Below are positions 10,962 through 22,900 of a DNA stretch of 64,000 bases, in pieces (the first letter of the stretch is position 1; the number at the start of each line of letters is the position of its first letter). Both the position numbers and the translations under genes were made by a program. The DNA comes from Cliona cf. orientalis. Lineage: Eukaryota; Porifera; Demospongiae; Clionaida; Clionaidae. The stretch is from the NCBI GenBank assembly GCA_963930775.1, contig OZ005693.1, forward strand, positions 5,766,001 through 5,830,000. Reading direction: 5' to 3'. Below the pieces are notes generated by a model. The model made no database searches. It was not told where the DNA came from and saw only the letters and a list, made by a program, of their open reading frames with translations.

Positions 10962-13900
10962 TTATTCATGATTCACCAAGTTGTCTTCTTGTCCACTGAT
11001 GATCTCAGAGTAAGTCGGAGGAGAAGGTTTTGCCCTGTAGAGGGCAGAGTCTTCAGACAGTTTCAGGTCCTTGTTATCCTCTAGTATCACTGTTTCATAA
11101 TGCATTGCAGCATGGTAGGCTGGTGGTGCCTCACCAGCATGAGTAGCTGCTTTAAGATGTGATGGTTCTTCAAGAGTTGTGCTGGTCGAATGAATATTAG
11201 AAGGCTGTAGCTGATATGGGTGCTGAGGCTGTTGATACAGATGCTGAGTTCCACTTGGAGCGGCAGGTGTCACACACGTGGTGGGATATGTATTATTCCT
11301 TGTTAGCCGAGAAGGGCGAGGAGCACTCTTTTTATAAACTCCTTTCTTATAGCAGACCACGCCAATGAACAGAGCAAAAATGCAGCCTACGAAGGCAATA
11401 ACACCGACTGCAATACCACCAGCTAGAGCACTCACTTGATACTTCTGCAGGTTTATTTTTAGCGTCTTTAAACATGATATAACAATAATAATATTATTAT
11501 TAAATCTCGTTGCATGCGCAAGGGTAAGAATATCAATTTGCAATTACGCGTAAGGCACTGTAGTGACACTGAACTCTGTTAGCTATAGTAAACATTGCGG
11601 TCATATTACACTCTAACTAGGTTGAAACATTAATTAATATTTTTGGGGAAAGTTAACATCACTTCCTGTACTGTGTTGCTAAAATTTGCCAAACCTGGGT
11701 TAATAATACACATGTTCGAATGGGTACAGATTAATAACAGTTTTGCCCATGCAGTGTTAAACAGTGAGGAACATGGCTAGCCCCATAGGCATCTTATATG
11801 TGCTCAAAATTTGTTCAGCAGTGAGCACATCTTGCTACATGTAGGGGCATGTTATAGAAAGGAAGAGATCCAGCTGGGAATCGAACTCAGGTCCTCGATC
11901 CCAACTCTGGTTGGATGCCTCATGTTTACCATTGAGCTACTGGAGCTTTTGGCATTGGAGCAAATTGAACCCTGATGATACCCAGCTGGATTATTATGGC
12001 CTATTAACTCAGGGGTATGTTTGGATATAATATGTTAGAGAAGGCCATGTCTGGCCTCTATATAGCTGCTATCAAGAGATAAGTCCTCGTTGCTATCTTT
12101 GAACTACTAAGACGTTATACAGCTTTTTGATACATTTGGGGGTGGGAAGGAGGAGAGGCCTGGAATTCCACTCCCTCAAGACCAGGCCCCCCATGTGGCC
12201 CAATGCTAAACCATAAACTGCAAGGCTTCCTTATCAATAGAACTTTATTACCAAAACAGGTCTAAAATGTAGTCTTGGAGGTCTGAAATTTCAAATTTTT
12301 TGGGGAGGGGGAGTGGGGCACGCCCCCTGACCTCCTAAAGATGGCAGTATTTTATCATAAAATTGACTCGACTCCTCCCAATAAAAAATTCTATACCAAT
12401 TTAACCTTGCAGAAGAACGTTTCACATATACACAAATAATAATCAAAATGTTGCCCTTATGATAATTAAGAAAAATTCTATACTCACGCCAGTCACGCCA
12501 GTCACGCCAGTGTTGTTTGAACATTCAATATGAACACTCAGTCTGCTTTGAGAGGAGGAGCACTGTGTCATATTGGTAAGTTCACAGTGTGAAAATGATG
12601 ACTCATAGCCATAACAGTAAATGTGGGCACGCAGTGAAGGTAGGAATGAATGCGATACTCTACATACAGAATGCAAAGGTACAATTTGAAGTTGAGTAAG
12701 ACCTTATTGAGATAGTAATCCACCATTACCTCATCGTGCTTGTTGCTCCATCTATAGAACAGCCAAGATTTCTGCACACAACTTTACTATTAGCTTCACT
12801 AAAACTGCTCTCACAAACACTGTACCATCCTTCACCACTTTGCAGACTCTCGTACATTTGAAGCTCTCCTGAACATCCATTTGAAAGTTGAATATCTCCA
12901 ATAACTTGGCTAATGCTTTCACTTCCAGGCCTACTTATCTCTGGTTGTTGACAATCTGTACCAAATATTATACCGTAGATCGGGAAGTTTTTACCGTTAA
13001 AAATTTTTCGCCAGTTGCTTAGGTGGCGAAAATTAAACGCGCGAAATATTTGAGTAATGTATGACGACCTATACCAAGTTCAGCCTGGCGGCGAAAATTA
13101 GACTACACGAAAAATTTACAAGTGAAATATTTTACTGGCGAAAATATCCCGATCTACGGTAATAATATTATAGCATCATTATGAAACAGTATAATTATGT
13201 ACTGATAAACATAGTTGTTTATTATAGATACTTACCAGATTGAAACAAGCTTTGCTGAATGTTGAGCGTCCATGAGTCGGCACGATATGATCCACTGAAG
13301 GATGCAACAGGTCCAAAACGACCAATAACATAATCTAGCAACTCGTCTGTTCGCCCTCCACCGACATCGCTACCAATACCATATGGTAGTGTCTGATAGG
13401 GAAGTCTTTCTACATTTAGAACAGACTGAGAGCTGTAACCAGTGACTGAAGAATCGTCAAGGTAGTACGATCCCTGATGGCATGGTTATGACATTATAAT
13501 AATACTATTATTGTTAATTGTTGTTGTATACTTTCCCCATTATATTTGAGTACTGATTAAGCCCTAATTATCACTTTAATTTTCCCATGGGTACCGGGTG
13601 TGGTTCATAATTATTGTACTCTTATTTCACATGGTGCACGCTGACTAATTCACAATGGCAGAGTTGACAAGGCTTTCAATCTTGACAATACATCTGTTCT
13701 GTCGACTAACCCTTTGCTTTTGTGCCTTCACTTCTACCCCACTACTCAAGTACTCTTTATAGACTGACAACAGCCTTGACTGAGCTCACTGGCTCCCACC
13801 TGAGTCACCGCCCATCTGTAGCTACACGCAGAGGCATTCATTTTGCTCCTTCGTGAAAATTTGTTGCCCTACTCTCTTATAATATTACTGGCTAGCAACC

Positions 13901-16900
13901 AATTCTGCCATTCCTAGAGTATAGCGAGAGTTTAATTGGTTCCATTATTGCCACTGTTGGAGTACAAGACATGCTAGTCTGGTGAGCTAGCCCCTATAAG
14001 AAGAGAGGAGGGGCTAGCTTGCCAGACTAATGACATGCATACTATATGCATAGCTACTTAGTCACTAGCAGCTCATTACCAACTAAAGACACTGAAATAA
14101 TTGGCAATCACATATATTCTCGTCAAATTAGGGAATAATTATACGTGCAATGATAAAAGTCAGATTCAGCTTCACCTTATCCAATTTTCATTAGTCATTC
14201 TATTTTATTGATGGCCTGCACACTTCCATATAATGTTATGTACGAATAGCTGACTATCTCAAAACATATAAACTTTGAAGCTTTCTAACCTCCACAGTTG
14301 CAACATTAGGCAGATATCCAAATCCACAAACATTCATGAAAACAATCGAACATGTCAAAATCAGATGTGTAAAAAATTGCAAAATGTTGATCTTTCTTTC
14401 TTTCCAGGGCTACCTCAAAACTACCTTTGTCTTTCAGACTACATGTAGTTTGAATACAAATCTACTCCACTTATAGTGTGCACTGTAGTACCACTGAAGT
14501 TTTATCATAGGTTCTCATTTTGTAAACAGCCATTTTCGGCGTACTTGATTGCTAGGTTCATTGTATGATGCTACTTTTATTTGATTTGCACATGCTCAAA
14601 ACAGAAGCCTATCTATCTGGAAATACGTAATTTCAACACATGATAATGCCATAGTACTAGCTATTAGCTACTAGCTAGCTATAGGTATATACATAAGAAG
14701 TTAGCTGCTACTGAACTTTACTACATTTCACCACGTGGTTAGATCTAGAGATAGTTAATAGCTTCCCACTTGGTAACATATTAGTGTCTGCTTCCTGTAC
14801 CTGTGTAAACAATATCTCTACTGTCTTAAGTGAAAGAATAGTGTAGGTAGTCAGAGGATAAACTATGTCAGAGTGTCTACCACAGTCCTGACCCAAAGAC
14901 CCTGACGGCAACAAAAATTTGAGTGACAGACTGATGATAAACAGGATTACGGGATGAAGTAGGGTTGGCGGTACAAAAAATACATGAATAGGGATTGCAG
15001 GGATAATACCATTATTTGAGAGATTTAGAGATGTAATACATACCTTATTATCCCTACTATCCTTGTTTATATATTTTTGTACTACCGTTCATCCCTATTT
15101 CATCCTACAATATTATTACCCCGCGCGCATGCGCAAGGGGTAAAGCAATCGGTTTGTATGTCTGTTGTTGTTGTCGTTGTCGTCGTCGGCACGAAAATCG
15201 CCAGATCTCGAGTTCTAGGTGTCTGTGCGTGCTACAAGCACAACCAATCGGTAGATATCGGTGAAAAAATGGTTTGTATGCGCTTCGAATTTCTCGAAAA
15301 GCTTACTAGTTCTACAAATCGTGCATTTTCTGTTCAGCATGCCTGTGGTTTATCGACCACACCCACTCTTTTAGTATGCGAATGCGACTGCGCATGCTCA
15401 AGCACTGTGTTGTAAAGGGTCGTCACGTCATGAAACCGCTACATGTGTGCCTCATAGTATTGCAATACTACGCTAGAGTGGCTACAGGGCGCGCGGGGTA
15501 TGTGCTCTATAGAGCTCTAGTTTAACTTGACATTTATTTAGTTGCATTTTTGGTCTTGATCAGCATAGCTAACAAAGGCCTCTGGGTTTAACTGTTTTGT
15601 CCCTTTCATGTATATTATTTGACCTTTCTGAGAGAAAGTTAAGTAAACGTCTATACTAGTCATACATACAATGAGCCTCTATTCTATATTATCCTATACA
15701 TAAAATAACTGTTACGTACCAACAATATTTTTTCAATAATAACACCACTGGGAATACTCAAGATCCATGTCACTGGTTCATAAGACACAAATACCAATAT
15801 CAAAGGTTTTGTGCCTTCGTTTGGTCCACTGACTCGAAGGTTAACATTTGTCCTCCCAGTTGTACGCTGAATTCCAAATCCATGGCGACCATTGCTTTCA
15901 TAGTTGCCGATCACATGAACATTGTACCGACAATTATCATTGGCCACACAACTGTATGTTGTCTGTGATTGGCCTGTGAATGTTGGGGTTCCTAAAGCAG
16001 TTGAATTGTCCTTTGTGATGTGACAGCTTCCAATTATTGCTGGAGCATTCAAGTAATTACTGGAATAATTACAATCAGCAAGGAAACAACAATCAACTCA
16101 CAAAGACATGTGCAGTAATCTCTGTTTGGAATATTAGAGCATCTGCAATAGCCATTAACACAGGTTGGCCTAAAGGTGTAGCCTCCACTGCAATATCCAG
16201 ACGAACCAATGCATCTATCACTACTTGAACAGGAACCTAATAAAATTGTATTCATGGTGATAGTGCCACATCCAGATAAAGATAATTCATATTAAGTGCT
16301 CAAAGCAGTGCAAATAGCTAGCATGTGATATCTTGGGCTATGCCCCTGTACTAGTGTAAACCATATTGTGCAGCTGTGCAATCTGCAGCTTGTAGTGTGT
16401 GTAAACTTAAACTCATCCTCAGGATAGTTGGGTGAATGCTCTTACAATAAGCATGTGCAATTCGAATTTTGGGGTGGTCAATAATTGGTCTGGCCAAGGT
16501 CGATAATATGTATACTGGTCGATAATCGGTGGCGTATGCTACACCCAATTGCTTCATTTCCTGATGCTCCCGGCAATAGTATTTGGACAGTAATTATGGT
16601 ACTATACATTAATAAAAGTCAACTGTACACTGACAAGTGCTCTGCTACTACAATTGAATTAGTGCCATGCCATAGCTAAAGGCCAGCACATGTACAGAGA
16701 TCAAAGACCAGGTATCGATAATAGCATTTCCATGGCTATATGTGGCAAGTGCCAGCCTCCATAAAAACAATCTATTACCACTTGCGTCTACATGTATGCT
16801 CATCTGGTCAAGACTTTATAGTATGAAGTATTTTAATCAGATCAGTATTCAGGCACATAGGATCTATAAAAAGTATAGGTAGCTATTGAAGGTAAAGGAT

Positions 16901-19900
16901 TCAAATACAAAAGTCACTCAGACTGACACAAAATCTCCCTTTGGCCGAAGTATCTAACTTCTCTAGCACGGTGCTACTTTTAAACATGTTGTAGCTATGC
17001 TGTTGCCCTATCAAATCCAGGCTGGTATCCTAACTTGCATTCTCTAAGTTACTAGCTTTCTAACTTACCTTAGTTGCTTAATTTTAGCCAATCGAATCAT
17101 AGGATTTGTGATACATGTAAGTAGGATCCAAAAATAATATAGGCTAGACACTGATCATGAAGCCTAGGGATCTATAGGATTTAGAATGTTGATCACGAAG
17201 ACACTGATAAAATCCCAAAGGCAAAGCCTGAGGGTTTTATAAGTATTTGAAGCATTCTAAAGACTGTAGATTCAATTGGCTGAAGTGTTTAACTTGTTTA
17301 GACTCCAGCATGAGGTTTTGTGACACCTAAGAGTCTAACTACCTAATCTATTTAAGTGACTGTATGCATGACTGCAGAAAGCCTTCAATCGCCAAGCAGT
17401 GTACACTGAATTGTTATACAATCCAGATCATATTCAGGTACTGGTATTCCCCGACTTGCTAAAATTATTTCTTTTGGTGTGTACTTGTATGTAATCTAAT
17501 ACTATAGACACATGGATTGAAGTTCAAGATGTAGACTAGTTACCTGACATTGTATATATTATGTGCTAGCAGATATAGTAGAACATCAAAGCAATGTTAC
17601 AATCTGAACTTTATACCAAAAGGATAAGTGTAGGACTTCTGTTGTGAAAGCACATCATAGTCCCAAACCTTTAATTGGCACTAGCTATCATGATTGTCAA
17701 TGTCATGTTGGAGGCACTCCCAAATTATCTGCTGTTGATGCCAAGTACTACTGCACCACGAAGGGAAGTGCAAAGTGCGTGTGTAAAATTTCAAAGCAAT
17801 GCCAACTTAATTATGACCTAATTACCTTGAGCTACATAGCTTTAGCACTGAACTATGTCTAGCAGGCACTCCAACAAGTGCAGTTGACTTTATGCAAATA
17901 CTTTAAGATCACCATGAGCATTTTTACAAGCTAATTAGCCTTTTGCCACGCACCGTTGTATGTAAAATAGGTAAAACTTTGAAAATTTAACTTCTGACAC
18001 TCTGAAAGGCATGTAATAACCATGAGGGTAAGTGAAGGTTATGGCTTGTCCCCAAACGTTTTAGTTCCTACAGGTAACAAATACTATCACAGATCTGATT
18101 GAAGTACATCTATCCTTCATAGAAATTCATGTAAACTCTCATACAAGCTGCGTACGAAAATCCTGTAAAATTGTTTTGCCTTTGATTAGGTTTGCTGCTA
18201 GTTGCTAGGCAGCAGTTTATGTGTCAAGCTTTAGGCATTGTTGCTAGAATCTGAATAATAGTTAGACACTGTTTAGGAGGTTTCTAAGTGATTTAGAAGA
18301 CCGAAGGGCTCTATGTAGAATCCCGAGCAAAGCGAGGGTTCTACTGAGCCCTGAGGTCTTCTAAATCACGTAGAAACCGACTAAACAGTGTCTAACATGT
18401 TTAGATCCTAGCAACAATGCCCAAAAGCTAGACACATAAACTGCTGCCTAGCAACAACCCTAACGATAGGCAAGAAAATTTACATGATTTTCTACAGAGC
18501 TTTACATGATTTTCTATGAGGGATAGATACTTGAGTTTAACCAATCAGATCACAGTATTTGTTACAAGTAGGATCTAAAAACACATAGATACTATCTAGG
18601 AGGTTCTATGTGATTTAGAAGCCCTCAGGGTTCTTTGCTTTGTTCAGGATTCCACACAGAGCCCACTATCTTCTAAATTACATAGTAACCTTTAGAACAG
18701 AGTTAACCATTATTTATTTCTCGTTAAGCATGACCTCTGATGTTAAACTACTTTAGAGTTAGTCAGTTAAACTTAAGTTGCAGTGGCCAATTGCCAACTA
18801 TACCACCGAGCTAAAAACACAAGTGCAGAGGGCATGTAGTGTGTTGTGCACACTAGAGTTGTGGCAACAGATTACTGAATGCCAGTTGACTCAGATTTGT
18901 ATGACTCCAGCACCATCTCTAGCAAACTTGGCACAGAGATGGTACAAGTATTATATATAGTAGTGGGATACTCTCTCCTCTCCACTATCAGGAGTATATA
19001 CTAGTATTATGTATACGCAGAGAAGCCTAGTGCATGTGCACCTATGCAATCAATCAATCAATCAATCAATCGAGCAGGGAGGGGCAAAGTATTAATGCAC
19101 ACATAGACTCTGGAGAGCACCTAGCTCGTCGTTCGGTTGCCCAATCTGGTGAATGTTCATCCCATGCTAAGGTCCGGCACCAAGACTATCATATATTTCG
19201 CATTGTCATCGGTCGTTCAGACTTCTCGTCGTACTTGTGCTCGTGTAGCTTGATGTGGCTGACCGCTAACAACAATAGTGTGGCTGCGTGCATGCCATCA
19301 AGGGCAAGAATCTTTGGCCTGCACTGGATTAGCATCCTAAGCATGATGGATATACATACAGATGCAAAACGAGATGCGAAGCAGGATTAGTTGCCCTGCG
19401 CTTAGGCACTTGGCAAAAATATACGTCTGCTATTATACATGCACTAATTTGCATTGTTACATATAATGAGAACACGGTAGTGAAGTACAAGTATAATAAA
19501 TACAGCATCTGGGTCTAGTACTTACTATCAGGAACAGGAGTACTGTAAGGACTGATTTCTGAATTTGAATTTGGAGTGGGATTTGTAGCTGCTATTGAGT
19601 CTGAAGTTTGCTGACAGTCTACAGAGTGTTTTGAAGAATTTTTAAATTGCATTTTGACTGAATGAGGACCATTATAGAAATTATCAGAAGTATGTACTGA
19701 TAAGCACAGTCCATACCATGATACCCACCAGATTGAAGTAAGTTTCGTTGAATGTCAAGTGTCCATGAGTCAGCTCTGTACGACCCACTGAAGGATGCAA
19801 TAGGTCCAAAACGACCAACGACATATCCCAGCAGTCGATCAGTATTCCCTCCACCAACATCACTGCCATCACCATAAGGTAGTATCTGATAGGAATGTCT

Positions 19901-22900
19901 TTCTACATTCAGAACAGACTGAGAGCTGTAACCAGTCACTGAGGAATCATCCAGGTAGTATGATCCCTAATAGTATAATCGTAAGTAACATTATGGTTAA
20001 TAAAATTGCTTGATCAGTTACTTACCAACAGTATTCTTTCAATAACAACACCACTGGGAATATTCAAGACCCATGTCACTGGTTCATAAGTCACGAATAC
20101 CAATATCAAAGGTTTTGTGCCTTCGTTTGGTCCACTGACTCGAAGGTTAACGTTTGTCCTCCCAGTTGTACGCTGAATACCAAATCCATGGCGACCATTG
20201 CTTTCATAGTTATTGATCACATGAACATCGTACTGACAATTTTCATTGGCCACACAGCTGTATGTTGTCTGTGATATACCCTCGAATGTTGGGGTACCCA
20301 CACTTGTTGATGATCCCCGCTCAATATGACACTCTCCACTTATATCTAGATTAAAAAACGTTTGCATTAAGATGGTGGATAAGTAAAGTTGTTGAGTGTA
20401 AACGTGATGCATTAATTAATTGATGTATGGTAGCTCAGCTAGGTACAGATTCAGGGGTGGGGAATACAGGACACATTCCTCTCCCCTACAAGCCCAGTAG
20501 TTACCTCCTACAGCAGTGTTCTATCTTTTGTCAATAAAATTAATGTGAAAATTATTGATAATACAGCGACTGTTTCAATGTTTCTGATGAAAAGAAAATA
20601 GTTTCAGCATTGACTTGGTTTAGTCATCATGTAATGTTGAAAGTGGGTGTGGTCAAGCATTAGTGCATACACATTACAATAATCATATGCCCCCTGAAAG
20701 CCCTGCATCCACACCATGCAGCTATACTGTACTAGTGTATTATGAATCCAACAAGTCACTAAAAGAGACGTGGTTGCATATTATTGCAAATTCATGGTTA
20801 GAATCAGGCAATTCATTTGGGTCTACCATTGACAGATGGATAGAGTGGTAAATGGACAATGGGAAAATTGTGGAGACAAACTAGAGATTCAACCACTGTA
20901 TATAGGTAAGCTATAATTACCCCGCGCGCATGCGCAAGGGGTAAAGCAATCGGTTTGTCTGTCTGTCGTTGTTGTTGTCGTCGTCGTCGTTGTCGGCATG
21001 AAAATCGCCAGATCTCGCATTCTAGGCGTCTGTGCGAGCTATAAGCACGACCAATCAGTAGATATCGGTGAAAAACTGGTTTATACACGCTTCAAATTGC
21101 TCAAAACGGCTTACTAGTGTTACAAATCGTGAATTTTCTGTTCAGCATGCTTGTGGTTTATCGACCACACCCACTCGTTTAGTATGCTGATGGACTGCGC
21201 ATGCTCAACCTCGATGTTGGAAAGGGTCGTCAAGTCATAAAACTGCAGCATAGTGTTGCAATACTACGCCATGTACGCTGGCAGAGCACGCGGGGTATGT
21301 GCTCTACAGAGCTCTAGTTCAAGGTGTTTGTGAGATACTGTATGTGAGCTCACCACAAGACAGTAAAATAAGATATATCTCTTTATTTCCCTTAGCCATG
21401 AGTGATTCTAGTTGCTTGTCTGTTTAGTAGCCATTTGCAGGCACTTTGTTTAGGTAGCAACTTGCATCATCTGGATTTGAGGCCTACACTGTAATTAGTA
21501 CTTATCAACAAATGAAAAGGCATACTCCTTTCACAGTTAAGATGGCCATTAGCTACCTGCAGGCTCTTTAGTTTGCCATATTGAAAATATTCTTGTTTAC
21601 CATGTGCAAAGGTCAATGCACTTATTTGGTACCCACTATTAACTAGAGCTCTCTCGAGCACAAAACCCTCGGCGCGTTGCATGGCATAATTAGCTAGCTA
21701 CATGATTCAACAGTTGCATGCAGACAAGCTGTGGGCCGCCGGGGTGAGACTACTAAGATTGGGGACGAGGCTAATGCACAGCAGTGTTATTCAAGGTTCA
21801 ACGGCTCACAGCAGTAACAACCCTGGTATATTGTATCGAACTCCACGTACACTGACACTTGGCACTAGACTGAAGCAGGCACACTGAGCAATATTGCATG
21901 TCCAACAGTAGCTATCGCAACTCACTCAAGCACTGTAATGCCACGCATGCATACAAGCCAGAGAGTCAAAGAGTACCACAAGAATACACATGGCAATTGG
22001 CAGCTAAGTCTTAGAGTTGAAAAGAAGCCACTGAGTCTGTCATCCCAACGATCGTCAAACAGTGGACTATTGATGCAACCGCGCATGCGCTGAGGGTTAA
22101 TAGACATGCATACCATATATAGCGCACAACCTATTTATACGTTAAATCATGCTATCGCTACCTCGGGCAAAGTCAAGAAGCTTAGAATCGGCAAATGACG
22201 CCAAAACTGGCGAACAAAGCGTTTTCCGAGAAATCCACACAAATCATGGGTTTGGAACGCCAAAAGGAACCTTACAACACCGCAAATTGGACTCGCAAAC
22301 GAGGTATGTAGCAGCTAGCGTGATAACAGACAGATAGACACACAGAACAACTACCGTAACCCTCGCGCATGCGCCGAGGGTTAATTAAGGGCACAATAGT
22401 TGTATTAGTCATGCACAATGTACACTTACAAAGACAGGTACAGTAGTCTCTTTTTGGATTGTCTACACATCTGCAGTAACCTCCAACACATGATGAACCA
22501 GTTCTGTGATCACCAGAGCAAATGTACTGATTATTCCATTCAATACAACGAGTTCCAGTATTGCAAACATCTGGAAATATAATACAAGTACAATAGGATA
22601 TTATAAATGCATGTGTTCCAAAATCTGTCCATTATGAATTATGGGTATTGTTTAAGGTAGCAACAAATTAAGAACTGATACACTCTCATATTCTATAATT
22701 TGGTAGTGTATCTGCAAACTGCAAAAGCATCTTAAATCTGCAACCTGGCTTGGCTAGAGTAAAATAAAAGTTTAAACCATGCAATTAAAAATTGGTCCCT
22801 TGTCTTTCAATCATCTGTTATACACAGTACTAATGTTGTATATGACTATAGCCTCACCCCCAGGCCTATTCCTTCAAATGTTGCATGTTATAAAGTGAAG

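Noticed and set aside
17644..17862. 72-codon plus-strand frame with several Cys
   Set aside because: It lies in a receptor intron, lacks a signal peptide, regular Cys spacing or splice-linked neighbours.
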